The notes under the pieces were generated by a model that saw nothing but the letters and a program-made list of their open reading frames with translations, did no database searches and was not told the origin of the DNA. From positions 620,001 through 684,000 of the forward strand of contig NZ_SLVF01000005.1 in the NCBI RefSeq assembly GCF_004345365.1: a stretch of DNA of 64,000 bases. Direction: 5' to 3'. A program made the position numbers and the translations under genes. Origin of the DNA: Kribbella sp. VKM Ac-2568. GTDB taxonomy: Bacteria > Actinomycetota > Actinomycetes > Propionibacteriales > Kribbellaceae. Positions 27,355 through 35,757 of this stretch are shown piece after piece; positions within the stretch are counted from its first letter, which is position 1; the number at the start of each line of letters is the position of its first letter.

Positions 27355-28371
27355 CTATTCGTCACCGCGGGCGACCAGGCGGGCCACTGACGGGTCGATC
27401 GCTTCGCGGACCTCTTGGCGCTCGAGGTCGTCCGAGCCGGTTTTGCTGATCGCCCGGGCGACCGTTCGGCCCTTCTCGTACTGCGTGATCACCCGCGGGT
27501 CGACGTACGAGGCGCGGGCCACGGTCGGGGTGTTGCCGAGGTGTTCGGCGACCTCGGTGAGCATCTCCTTGACGGCTGTCTGGGCGGCCTTCTTCGTCTC
27601 CGGCGGGTCGGCCTCGGCCAGTTCCACCGCGGCGTGCACGGTCGCGGTCCAGGTCCGCAGGTCCTTCACGGTGTACTCGTCGCCGACGATCTCCTGGAAC
27701 CTCGCGTTGATCAGGTCGGCGTCGATCTCAGACCAACCCTCCTTGTCGCGGTAGACCAGGAGTCGTGGGTTGTCGTGCCGGCTGCGCTTGAGTGCGGAGA
27801 CGGCGGCCGCGAGTTTGTCGTCCTCGAGTTCGAGCGTTCGCTGGATACCGCCCTTGGCGATGAAGTCGAACACCAGCAGGCCCTTGCGGACCCGGACGTC
27901 CTTCCGCAGCAGCGTGGCGGCTCCCCGGCTGCCGTACTCGTCGGCGTACCGGGTGTTGCCGGTCCGGAACACCCCGTGGTCGAGCATCCGGAGGGCTACT
28001 GCGAGAACCCGCTCACGGCTGAGGCCTTTCGAGCAGAGGTCCCGGTCCACCGCCTCGCGGAACTCCGGCAGCCGGCGGGAGAGGCGGCGTACCCGGTCGT
28101 GCTTGTCCGCGTCCTGGGTGACCCGCCACTCGTCGTGGTACAGGTACTGGCGGCGGCCGGCCTCGTCGGTGCCGACGGCCTGGATGTGGCCGTTCGGGTA
28201 CGGGCTGATCCAGACGTCCTGCCAGGCCGGCGGAATCACCAGCGCCCGGATCCGCTCCACCACCTCGGCGTCGGTGATGACGTTGCCGTCAGCATCGAGA
28301 TAGCTGAAGCCCTTGCCCCGCCCGCGCCTGGTCAGACCGGGTTTGTCGGGGTCGCTCCGTCGTAACCGCAT
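27355..28371 (-). CDS. DNA topoisomerase IB (poxvirus/eukaryote type)
   Basis: 338 residues, typical of bacterial TopIB. The N-terminal beta-domain contains GFSYLDADGNVITDAEVVER, then RALVIPPAWQDVWISPYPNG and IQAVGTDEAGRRQYLYHDEW. The catalytic domain contains GNTRYADEYGSRGAATL (catalytic Arg), FDFIAKGGIQRTL, KDLRTWTATVHAAV (Arg and neighbours), and the nucleophile Tyr in ARASYVDPRVI near the C-terminus. It relaxes supercoils through a 3'-phosphotyrosine intermediate without ATP. The start follows GGGAAGC. It lies in a cluster of DNA-maintenance genes. Confidence 0.93.
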   Translation of the reverse strand: MRLRRSDPDKPGLTRRGRGKGFSYLDADGNVITDAEVVERIRALVIPPAWQDVWISPYPNGHIQAVGTDEAGRRQYLYHDEWRVTQDADKHDRVRRLSRRLPEFREAVDRDLCSKGLSRERVLAVALRMLDHGVFRTGNTRYADEYGSRGAATLLRKDVRVRKGLLVFDFIAKGGIQRTLELEDDKLAAAVSALKRSRHDNPRLLVYRDKEGWSEIDADLINARFQEIVGDEYTVKDLRTWTATVHAAVELAEADPPETKKAAQTAVKEMLTEVAEHLGNTPTVARASYVDPRVITQYEKGRTVARAISKTGSDDLERQEVREAIDPSVARLVARGDE

Positions 28372-28512
28372 GCTTCCCGGTACCCCCACGGAAAACCGCC
28401 CTCACCGGCTCGCGGACGGACGCTGGAAAGCTGCCCGGCCGGACGTGCATGGGGTTGGTTGGCGCTGGGCACCGGAGCGGGGGTCAGATCCGGCAGCACG
28501 GAGGAGGAACCG

Positions 28513-28686
28513 ATGGGTATCGGGGACAAGATGAAGAACGCCGCCGAGAGCACCAAGGGCAAGATGAAGGAGAAGACCGGCGACGCGACCGACAACGAGG
28601 ACCTGCAGGCCGAGGGCCAGGCCGAGAAGTCGGTGGCCGACCTGAAACAGGCCGGCGAGAAGGCCAAGGACGCCTTCAAGGACTGA
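28513..28686 (+). CDS. CsbD family general stress protein
   Basis: 57 residues, hydrophilic and helical: MGIGDKMKNAAESTKGKMKE, then KTGDATDNEDLQAEGQAEKS and LKQAGEKAKDAFKD. This is the CsbD/YjbJ pattern, abundant small proteins induced by general stress sigma factors, biochemical role unknown. GAGGAGG lies directly upstream. A G-rich GGGGTCAG sits in the promoter area but is not a clean SigB -10. Its position near the stress-type sigma gene fits a shared regulon. Confidence 0.9.
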   Translation: MGIGDKMKNAAESTKGKMKEKTGDATDNEDLQAEGQAEKSVADLKQAGEKAKDAFKD

Positions 28687-28729
28687 GGGACCTTAGGGAG
28701 CCTCCAGAGGGCTGAGGACCGGACACACC

Positions 28730-29603
28730 GTGTTCGAAGGATTCCAGCTGGAACGGATCCTGGTGGGCGACATCGCTCTCAGGGTCCGTTACGGCGGTTC
28801 CGGGCCCGGCGGTGGTACTGCTGCACGGACACCCGCGGACGCACACCACCTGGTACCAGGTCGCCCCGGCACTCGCCGACGCCGGATACACCGTGGTCTG
28901 CCCGGATCTGCGCGGGTACGGCCAGTCGAGCAAACCCGCCAGCGACGACGACCACACGCCGTACTCGAAGCGGGCGATGGCGGCGGATGTCGCCGGCCTC
29001 ATGGTTGCCCTGGGCCACGACCAGTTCGCGGTGGTCGGGCATGACCGGGGCTCGCAGGTCGCCTACCGCACCGCAATGGATCACCAGGACGTCGTGACGA
29101 AGCTCGTCGTACTGGACGGCGTACCGGTGGTCGAGGCGCTGGAGCGGTGCGACGCCGACTTCGCCCTGATGTGGTGGCACTGGTGGTTCTTCGCCCAGAC
29201 CGCGAAGCCGGCGGAACGGGTGATCTGCGCGGATCCCGAGACCTGGTACAACGCCTGGACGGTGAACTCACCCGATGTACTGGGGCCGGAGAACCATGCC
29301 GACTTCCTCGCCGCGATCCGTGATCCGGCGACCGTGCACGCCATGGTCGAGGACTACCGGGCCGGTCCGGGGATCGACCGGCGCAACGACGAGGCCGATC
29401 GCGAGGCCGGACGGCAGATCACCTGCCCGACGATGATGTGCTGGTCGACCCGGGACGACATGGAGCAGATCTACGGCGGCCCACTGGCCGTATGGCGCCC
29501 GTGGTGCAAGGAGCCCGTGGTGGGGCGCGGCATCGACTCGACCCACCACATCGCCGAAAATGCCCCGGCCGAACTCGTTCAGAGCCTCCGGGAGTTCCTG
29601 TAG
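28730..29603 (+). pseudogene. Haloacetate dehalogenase-like alpha/beta hydrolase, frameshifted
   Basis: The N-terminus reads from a GTG (FEGFQLERILVGDIALRVRY, then GGSG) in one frame. The rest continues in another frame from PAVVLLHGHPRTHTTWYQ. Removing one G from the GGG at 28802-28804 restores a normal SGPAVVLLHGHP, so this is a one-base insertion. The body keeps the dehalogenase-type triad: nucleophile Asp in GHDRGSQVA, acid in WSTRDDMEQIYGG, and His in STHHIAENAPAEL. Also present is MWWHWWFF, a bulky active-site wall. A shorter protein could start at the GTG at 28812 but would lack the first strands. Either a real mutation or a sequencing error in a G run. Confidence 0.75.
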
Positions 29604-29613
29604 CGTCGGGCGG

Positions 29614-30504
29614 GTGGACTTCGAGGAGGCAGCGAGCGCGCTCTACGCGGCGTCGGCGGCCGACTTCATTGCTACTCGCAACGAGCTCGCCAAGCAGTTG
29701 AAGGCGGATGGTGACCAGCTCGGGTCGACCCGGCTGAAGGCGCTGCGCAAACCCACCGTGGCCGGCTGGCTGGCCAACCTGGTTGCCCGGGAGCTGCCGG
29801 ACGACATCGACGACCTGCTGGCGCTCGGCGACGAGTTCCGCGAGGCCACGGCGGATCTTGACGGTGAGCGGCTCCGCGAGCTGACGCCGAAGCGGCACAA
29901 GCTGATCGACAAGCTCTCGAAGTCGGCCATCGGTCTGGCTGAGCGAGAGGGCCAGAAGGTCAGCGCTGACGTCGCCCAGAAGCTTCGCGAGACCCTGGAC
30001 GCGGCCCTGGTGGATCCGTCCGCCGGCGAGGCCGTTCGTGAGGGGCAGCTGAGCAGCGCCCTGCGGCATGTCGGTTTCGGGGTCGTGGACGAGAGCGGCG
30101 AGCCGTCCAACATCACCCCGATCACCGACGAGCGCCGGCAGCGGGCCCAGGCCCGCCGCGCCAAGGCCGGTGAGTCCGAGAAGGCAGCAGCCGACCAGGC
30201 GGCCGAGAAGGAGTCGGCGGCGGAGAAGGCCAAGCGCGAGAAGGCCGAACGCGAACAGGAAGAGCGCGAAGCCGCCGAGAAGGCGGAGGCGAAGCAGGAA
30301 CTGGACGACGCCATCGCCGCCGCCGCGGCAGCCGACGCGACGGTGGAAGATCTCGACAGCCAGCTCTCCGACGCCCGCGACGCCCTCGCCGAGGCGCAGG
30401 AAGCGGTGCACCGGATCGGCGAGGAGCTCGACGAGGCCCGCAAGGCGGCCCGGGCCGCGCAGAAGGAGTCCCGAGAGGCGCGCAAGCGGTACAACAGGCT
30501 CTGA
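29614..30504 (+). CDS. Coiled-coil protein of unknown function
   Basis: 296 residues, soluble. The N-terminal 110 residues are globular and helical (DFIATRNELAKQLKADGDQL, then RLKALRKPTVAGWLANLVAR). From about 170 to the end the chain is a long charged coiled coil rich in Ala, Glu, Lys and Arg (EKAKREKAEREQEEREAAEK, later EAVHRIGEELDEARKAARAA). Such proteins occur beside Ku in actinobacteria, but I do not know a function. GTG start with a weak ribosome site, 10 bases after the upstream hydrolase stop. It ends 100 bases before the Ku gene on the same strand. The C-terminal low complexity makes similarity searches unreliable. Confidence 0.75.
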   Translation: MDFEEAASALYAASAADFIATRNELAKQLKADGDQLGSTRLKALRKPTVAGWLANLVARELPDDIDDLLALGDEFREATADLDGERLRELTPKRHKLIDKLSKSAIGLAEREGQKVSADVAQKLRETLDAALVDPSAGEAVREGQLSSALRHVGFGVVDESGEPSNITPITDERRQRAQARRAKAGESEKAAADQAAEKESAAEKAKREKAEREQEEREAAEKAEAKQELDDAIAAAAAADATVEDLDSQLSDARDALAEAQEAVHRIGEELDEARKAARAAQKESREARKRYNRL

Positions 30505-30604
30505 ACGGGTGATTCCCGCGGCCTGAGGGTTGGCGGGCTGGGTACTGGCGGTCTGGATACTGGTGGTCTGGGCAGTGGCAGTGATCGGAGAGAGGACGGC
30601 GGTC

Positions 30605-31519
30605 ATGGCGCGGGCGATCTGGAGCGGGTACATCAACTTCGGGCTGGTCTCGGTGCCGGTCGGGCTGTTCAGCGCGACCAAGGAGCACGAGGTCGACTTC
30701 CACCAGTTCCAGCGCGGCACCTCGGACCGGATCCGCAACAAGCGGGTGAACGAGCGGACCGGCCGCGAGGTCGACTACGACAAGATCGTCAAGGGCCACG
30801 ACGTCGGCGGCGGCGAGTACGTCATCGTCGAGCAGGAGGAACTGGCCGACATCGCGCCCGGCCGGTCCCGCTCGCTGGAGATCTCCACCTTCGTCGACCT
30901 GGAGGAGATCGACCCGATCCACTTCCAGAAGACCTACTACCTCGGCCCCTCGGACGAGGAGAACGCCTCGTCGTACGGGTTGCTCCGCGACGCCCTGGCC
31001 AAGACGAACCGGGCCGGGATCGCGACGTTCGTGATGCGCGGCAAAGAGTACCTCGCCTCGATCCGGGCCGACGGCAAGGTGCTGAAGCTGCACACGATGT
31101 ACTTCGCCGACGAGATCCGGGATCCCGGGGAAGTGGGCACGCTGCCGGCGAAGGTGAGCCAGGGCAAGCAGTTGTCGATGGCGGTCGACCTGGTCGAGGC
31201 GATGAGCGGCGCCTGGAAGCCCACGGAGTACAAGGACAGCTACACCGAGCGGGTGAAGAAGCTGGTCGAGGACAAGCGCAAGGGCAAGGAGATCGTCTTC
31301 AACGAGGAGGAGCCCGAGGCGACCTCCACGACCGACCTGGTGTCCGCGCTGCGAGCCAGCGTCGAAGCCGCCCGGTCCCGTCGCCAGGGTGGCGCCAAGA
31401 GCAGCCCGGCGAAGAAGACCGCAGCGGTCAAGAAGAGTCCCGCCAAGAAGACCGCAGCGGCGAAGAAGAGCACCGCGAAGAAGACGGCCAAGAAAGCTGC
31501 CAAGAAGAAGGCGGCTTAG
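30605..31519 (+). CDS. ku: Ku protein, non-homologous end joining
   Basis: 304 residues. The Ku core is clear: MARAIWSGYINFGLVSVPVG, then LFSATKEHEVDFHQFQRGTS, EISTFVDLEEIDPIHFQKTY, YLGPSDEENASSYGLLRDAL and ALRASVEAARSR. It forms a homodimeric ring that threads DNA ends and recruits LigD; no ligD is in the window. After the core comes a lysine/alanine tail of about 40 residues made of PAKKTAAVKKS-like repeats, resembling histone H1. Extended lysine tails of this kind are known in some bacterial Ku proteins and add non-specific DNA binding. The ATG is preceded by GAGAGGACGG. The stop codon overlaps the convergent LysR stop. Confidence 0.96.
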   Translation: MARAIWSGYINFGLVSVPVGLFSATKEHEVDFHQFQRGTSDRIRNKRVNERTGREVDYDKIVKGHDVGGGEYVIVEQEELADIAPGRSRSLEISTFVDLEEIDPIHFQKTYYLGPSDEENASSYGLLRDALAKTNRAGIATFVMRGKEYLASIRADGKVLKLHTMYFADEIRDPGEVGTLPAKVSQGKQLSMAVDLVEAMSGAWKPTEYKDSYTERVKKLVEDKRKGKEIVFNEEEPEATSTTDLVSALRASVEAARSRRQGGAKSSPAKKTAAVKKSPAKKTAAAKKSTAKKTAKKAAKKKAA

Positions 31520-32391
31520 GCGAACTGCCGCAGCAGCTCGGCCCGTACTGCGCTCGCCGCGCTCCGGTGCCCCGCGTCGGATCGCGTGACGACGTACAGG
31601 GTGTTGAGCGGCGGCAGATCCGGCTCGGCGAGCAACCGCAACTCGCCGGCCTCGATCGCCTGGCCGCACAGGTACAGCGGGAGCACGCTCGCCCCGGCGC
31701 CGGCCCGTACTGCGGCGAGCACCCCGCGCAGATCCGGTACGACGAGGTCGGCCGCGCGGGTCAGCCGTACTCCGAACACGCTGCGCCAGTACCGCCGGAT
31801 GATCGGCGCGTCCTCCGCGTAGGCGACCAGCGGGATCTTGCGCAACGACTCGGGCATGGACACCGGTGTACCGGTGAACCAGCGGGGCGCGGCGACCAGG
31901 GCGAACGTCTCGTCGCACAGCGGGGTGATGCGCAGCCCGGCCCGGCGTGGCCGTACCGAACTGATCACCACGTCGAGGCTCCGGGCGGCGAGGCTGTCCA
32001 GCAGTTCGTCAGGCAGGCCGACGCGGGTCCGGAGCTGGAGGCCGTCGCCGAGCCGCTCGGCCAGAGCCGGCAGCACCTGGTCACACAGGAAGTCGACCGG
32101 TCCACCGAGCTGGACCGTCGCCGCGACCGGTTCCTCGAACTTGTCGACCACCAGACCCTGCAGCACGTCGATCGGCTCGGCGATCCGGCGCGCCAGCTCG
32201 TCACCGGCGGTGGTCGGCCGGACGCCCCGTGCCTGCCGCTCGAACAGCGGCCGCCCGAGCGCCGCCTCCAGCGCCTTGAGGTGCGCGGTCACCGTCGGCT
32301 GGGACAACCCGAGCGTCTCGGCGGCCGCGGTGATCGACCCCGTCCGGTAGATCGCCAGAAAGGTCCGCAGCAGGTCGAGAGAAACACTCAA
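31516..32391 (-). CDS. LysR family transcriptional regulator
   Basis: 291 residues. N-terminal winged helix: LDLLRTFLAIYRTGSITAAA, then ETLGLSQPTVTAHLKALEAA and LGRPLFERQARGV. The C-terminal periplasmic-binding-like effector domain begins near residue 90. The TTG start is supported by GGAGG nine bases upstream, and no other start fits the helix-turn-helix. LysR genes usually sit beside a divergent target, but the next gene upstream runs on the same strand, so the target is not obvious. The stop shares bases with the Ku stop. Confidence 0.92.
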   Translation of the reverse strand: MSVSLDLLRTFLAIYRTGSITAAAETLGLSQPTVTAHLKALEAALGRPLFERQARGVRPTTAGDELARRIAEPIDVLQGLVVDKFEEPVAATVQLGGPVDFLCDQVLPALAERLGDGLQLRTRVGLPDELLDSLAARSLDVVISSVRPRRAGLRITPLCDETFALVAAPRWFTGTPVSMPESLRKIPLVAYAEDAPIIRRYWRSVFGVRLTRAADLVVPDLRGVLAAVRAGAGASVLPLYLCGQAIEAGELRLLAEPDLPPLNTLYVVTRSDAGHRSAASAVRAELLRQFA

Positions 32392-32505
32392 GTCAGACGT
32401 CCTCCATCAGGTCGTTGCTGCATGGTCACCGCGCAGAATCCGGCGTCGGCCCGGGCTGCCGTTGTCGCGCTGACCATGCTCCTCAGGAGCCGCTGACCTC
32501 TGGGC

Positions 32506-33195
32506 TCATTCGTTGGAGTTGGGGAGGAGGTAGCTGCTGGGGTCGCCGGGAGCGCCTGCCTCGATCCAGCGCAGGAAGCCGTCCGGGTTGCGGCGCTCGA
32601 ACTCGTCCAGGCAGATCCGGCGTACCTCGGCGACCGCCTGCCGGTCCCGCGGCCCGGCGCCCTGCGCGAGCGTCGCCGTGGTCTCACCCCAGACGCTGCA
32701 GAGTTCCTCGATGCTCAGGGGGCACTGGAGCGAGGCGATCAGCTTCTCGTCCTCGAAATCGTCGGCCCTGCTCAGCGCCGCGAGGCCGCGGTACTGCGTC
32801 TTCTGGCGACGGCGGTCCCTCCTGCGCGGCCGGCGGTCTCCGGGCAGTGCGAGGTCGATCAGCACGAAGACGCCGGCCGCGAACAGGGCGATCACCAGGC
32901 CGACCGCTCCCCAGCTGAGCAGCTTGACCATGCCCGGGACGCAGAGCACTCCACCGGCGGAAGCGGCTGCCACCAGCACGGGTGACCGGTACGGCACCTC
33001 GTCGGCGATATGCAGAACCACCGCGGCCAGGGGCCAGGCGAGGGTGAACACCACTGCGAGCAGGATCGTGGCCGCGAGCGGGCCGAGCAACAGCACCCCG
33101 GCCAGCAACCCGGCCGTACCGACCCCCGCGCCGGCCGCGATCGCCGTGCGCTGCGCTCTAGGGGATAGGTGCATCTCGCCGGACTCACTTGTCAT
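32506..33195 (-). CDS. Hypothetical membrane protein
   Basis: 229 residues. Two hydrophobic segments lie near 20-60 (GVGTAGLLAGVLLLGPLAAT, then ILLAVVFTLAWPLAAVVLHI) and two near 73-115 (VLVAAASAGGVLCVPGMV, VGLVIALFAAGVFVLIDLAL). The cytoplasmic C-terminal half begins with an Arg-rich RRPRRRDRRRQK and contains SIEELCSVWGETTATLAQ and RICLDEFERRNPDGFLRWIE, seen in many actinobacterial hypotheticals of the same shape. I do not know its function. No strong ribosome site was seen. Divergent from the GNAT gene. Confidence 0.65.
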   Translation of the reverse strand: MTSESGEMHLSPRAQRTAIAAGAGVGTAGLLAGVLLLGPLAATILLAVVFTLAWPLAAVVLHIADEVPYRSPVLVAAASAGGVLCVPGMVKLLSWGAVGLVIALFAAGVFVLIDLALPGDRRPRRRDRRRQKTQYRGLAALSRADDFEDEKLIASLQCPLSIEELCSVWGETTATLAQGAGPRDRQAVAEVRRICLDEFERRNPDGFLRWIEAGAPGDPSSYLLPNSNE

Positions 33196-33381
33196 CGTGA
33201 ACGGGACATAGCGGTGGGCACCCCAGACGGTCCCCACCAAACGGCCGCCTCGCTCCCCACAGCGCCGACAGCCGATACAGGAACAACGAACCGGCGACCG
33301 GAACTGTTCCCGCCGATCGGTCCCGATTGCGGAGCCGGGCCGGTGGCTGGCGCGGGCGGGGTGATGTGTGAGGGTTGGGCG

Positions 33382-33870
33382 ATGGCGACGATCGAGGTTC
33401 GGAAACGGGTCGAGGGGGACCTCGACGAGTGCGTTCGGCTCCTGCGAGGCGTGCAGGAAACCGCTGGTTATCCGGTGAACTGGCCCGAGGATCCCGCGCA
33501 CTGGCTGACTCCGCCGGACGCTCTCGGCTGCTGGGTGATCGCCGTTGATGAGCGGCTCGCGGGACATGTCGCGTTGACCGCGAACGGGGCTTCGGACGCG
33601 CTGGTCGAGCGATTGTTCGTGGATCCGAAGCAGACCGGCGCGGGGCTCGGCCGGCGGTTGCTCGACCACTGCGCCGCCGTCGCCGGTGAGCACGGCCGGC
33701 GGCTCGGGCTGGAGGTTGCGGACAACTGCGGCGCGGCGATCGCCTTGTACCGAAGGGCGGGCTGGCAGGAGGCCGGTCGTACGCCGGTCGACTGGGGTCG
33801 TGATCAGGCGTCGGAGCTGATCCGCTTCGACGCTCCCACCGAGTCCGCCACAGCCGCCACCGGTTCCTGA
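33382..33870 (+). CDS. GNAT family N-acetyltransferase
   Basis: 162 residues, one GNAT domain. The acetyl-CoA loop is VERLFVDPKQTGAGLGRRLL, with QTGAGLG in the position of the Q/R-x-x-G-x-G/A motif, followed by LEVADNCGAAIALYRRAGW. The N-terminal part (IEVRKRVEGDLDECVRLLRG) provides the acceptor side; the acceptor is unknown. MATIEVRKR was taken as the start, although an in-frame ATG six codons upstream is possible. The last 67 bases lie over the 3' end of the convergent MFS gene, so the two transcripts would be antisense there. Confidence 0.88.
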   Translation: MATIEVRKRVEGDLDECVRLLRGVQETAGYPVNWPEDPAHWLTPPDALGCWVIAVDERLAGHVALTANGASDALVERLFVDPKQTGAGLGRRLLDHCAAVAGEHGRRLGLEVADNCGAAIALYRRAGWQEAGRTPVDWGRDQASELIRFDAPTESATAATGS

Positions 33871-35189
33871 TCCACTCCCACCACCTGATCCTGCACCGGC
33901 TCCTGGTCCACTTCCTCGTGGTCCAGGGGGTTGGCGAGCTCGTCGGAGGGCATCCGGCCGAACCAGATCACCACGAAGCAGATGATCGCGGGACCGACAC
34001 CGGCCACGATGAAGACCGCGGTGACCCCGAAGAGACTGCCGGCCGGGCCCGCGAGCGCCATCGACACCGGCATCAGCAGCAGGGACACGAAGAAGTCGAG
34101 ACTCGCGATCCGCCCGCGCAGGTGGTCCGGCACCCGCCGTTGCAGCAGCGTCCCCCAGATCACCATCGCCGCCGAACCGGTCGCACCGACGACCGCGGCA
34201 CCGGCCGCCATCACCCAGAGGTCCGTCGCGAACCCGAGCAGCACGAACGGCAGCGATCCGACACCCCACATCACCGTCATCACGGTCAGGTAGCGCCTCG
34301 GCAGACTGCGTGACGAGATCAGCAGCGCACCCACCGCACCACCGATGCCGAACGCCGCGAGCACCAGCCCGAAGTCCTTCGGCCCACCGCCCAGTTGATC
34401 GCGGACCGCGAACGGCAGCAGTACCTCGAGCGGACCCAGGATCAGCAGCACGAACACCGTGCCGAAGAGCAGTGAGGCGAGCAGCCACCGGGTCTCGCGG
34501 ACATAGGTCCACCCCTCCCGCAGGTCCGCGAGCATCGCCCGGGCACCCGTCGCCGCCGCCTCATCCGACTCGCCCGGAGCTTCGGCAGGCTCCGGGCGGA
34601 CCCGCATGGCGACCACGCACGCAGCGGAGAAGAAGTAGGTCAGCGCGGCCACCAGGATCGCGACCCCGGGAGACAGCGCGGCGATCGCCAGACCACCGAG
34701 CGCCGGGCCGGTCGCTTGCTGAGCCAACGGCCGCAGAGTCCCCTCCAGACCGTTGGCCGCCAGCAACTCCTCCTGCGGCAGCAGCCGCGGTACGAGCGCG
34801 GTGTAGGCCGGGATCAGAAAGGCTTCACCGGCGCCGATCAGTACTGCGCCCGCCGCCAGGTGCCAGATCTCGAGCCACCCGGTGAGCGCGAGCGCGGCGA
34901 CCACCAGCAGCACGGCACCTCGTACGGTGTCGGCCGCGATGATCACCGACCGCTGCGAGAGCCGGTCGGCCGCGATCCCACCGAACAGGACGCAGACCAC
35001 CAGGCCGATGCTGTACGCGGTGGTGACGACCGAGAGCTGGACCGGACCACCGCCGAGCTCGATCACCTGCCAGGCGAGCGCGACGAGCCACAGCCCGCTG
35101 CCGAGCAGGGCGACCGCCAGCCCGGTCCACAGCAGCCGGTAGTCCCGATGCCTCAGCGGCCGGACTGCCTTCCAGCGGACCTTGCTCAC
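33804..35189 (-). CDS. MFS transporter (MDR-type efflux permease)
   Basis: 461 residues with about twelve transmembrane helices (for example RLLWTGLAVALLGSGLWLVA, VLLVVAALALTGW, VAILVAALTYFFSAACVVAM). The MFS motif between helices 2 and 3 is GGIAADRLSQRSVI, and QEELLAANGLEGTL marks the first half. It belongs to the drug/macrolide efflux-like group. GTG start chosen because GAGGGG lies nine bases in front; an ATG three codons upstream would leave no space for it. A divergent MarR gene and a shared palindromic operator indicate MarR-controlled efflux. The tail after the last helix is Glu/Asp-rich. Confidence 0.9.
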   Translation of the reverse strand: MSKVRWKAVRPLRHRDYRLLWTGLAVALLGSGLWLVALAWQVIELGGGPVQLSVVTTAYSIGLVVCVLFGGIAADRLSQRSVIIAADTVRGAVLLVVAALALTGWLEIWHLAAGAVLIGAGEAFLIPAYTALVPRLLPQEELLAANGLEGTLRPLAQQATGPALGGLAIAALSPGVAILVAALTYFFSAACVVAMRVRPEPAEAPGESDEAAATGARAMLADLREGWTYVRETRWLLASLLFGTVFVLLILGPLEVLLPFAVRDQLGGGPKDFGLVLAAFGIGGAVGALLISSRSLPRRYLTVMTVMWGVGSLPFVLLGFATDLWVMAAGAAVVGATGSAAMVIWGTLLQRRVPDHLRGRIASLDFFVSLLLMPVSMALAGPAGSLFGVTAVFIVAGVGPAIICFVVIWFGRMPSDELANPLDHEEVDQEPVQDQVVGVDQEPVAAVADSVGASKRISSDA

Positions 35190-35233
35190 GATGCCCATCC
35201 CCTCGATCCAGAACGTCCCGCCACCATACACAG

Positions 35234-35259
35234 GTGAACAGTTCACATGTCAACAGTTG
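35234..35259. promoter_or_regulatory. MarR operator between MFS and marR-like genes
   Basis: GTGAACAGTTCAC is a perfect 13-base palindrome, followed four bases later by a weaker palindrome CAACAGTTG. They share the core AACAGTT. The first overlaps the -35 region of the MarR gene promoter and lies 45 bases before the MFS start, so one bound MarR dimer could block both. Confidence 0.7.
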
Positions 35260-35270
35260 CGTCGTATACT
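35242..35270 (+). promoter_or_regulatory. Leaderless promoter of marR-like gene
   Basis: TTCACA, 17 bases, TATACT: five of six and five of six matches to the housekeeping consensus. The ATG begins eight bases after the -10, at the expected transcription start, so the message should be leaderless. Confidence 0.75.
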
Positions 35271-35277
35271 CACCGGC

Positions 35278-35754
35278 ATGGCGACGAAGCAGATGAGCGT
35301 GGACCAACTGGGTGCCTGGCGGGCGCTGTACCGGGCGGACACGTTGCTCTTCACCCACCTCGACAACACCCTGCGCAGCAACGCGGGTATGACGTACTTC
35401 GAGCACGAGGTGCTGCAGATCCTCGACCAGGCGGGCGGGCGGCTCCGGATGGCGCCACTCGCGGAGCGGCTGATGATCTCCCGCAGCGGCGGCACCCGGC
35501 TGGTCGGCAAGCTCGAGGACAAGGACGGCTGGGTGGTCCGCAAGACCTCGCCGGAGGACCGCCGGGCCACCTGGGCGGAGCTCACCGAGTCCGGCCGGGA
35601 GGCGCTCGCGAAGGCTCAACCCGTGGTCGACGCTGTGGTCGCCACCTTCTTCGCGGATCATGTTTCGAGTGAGGACCTACGACGCGCGGCCCGGATCCTG
35701 GACAAACTGGCCGACGCCAACCCCAACGACGACGGCTTCGACTGCGGACTCTGA
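35278..35754 (+). CDS. MarR family transcriptional regulator
   Basis: 158 residues. Winged helix at about 55-105: YFEHEVLQILDQAGGRLRMA, PLAERLMISRSGGTRLVGKL, then EDKDGWVVRKTSPEDRRATW with the wing. N- and C-terminal helices (YRADTLLFTHLDNTLRSN; FFADHVSSEDLRRAARILDK) make the dimer. The ATG is fixed by the leaderless promoter. The divergent MFS gene and the palindromes between them make it the efflux repressor. The E1 dehydrogenase gene starts three bases after its stop, so that enzyme is probably in the same transcript. Confidence 0.92.
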   Translation: MATKQMSVDQLGAWRALYRADTLLFTHLDNTLRSNAGMTYFEHEVLQILDQAGGRLRMAPLAERLMISRSGGTRLVGKLEDKDGWVVRKTSPEDRRATWAELTESGREALAKAQPVVDAVVATFFADHVSSEDLRRAARILDKLADANPNDDGFDCGL

Positions 35755-35757
35755 CCG

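Noticed and set aside
30122..31918. Long minus-strand frame opposite Ku and the coiled-coil gene
   Set aside because: It is an antisense shadow of Ku, whose own motifs are complete.
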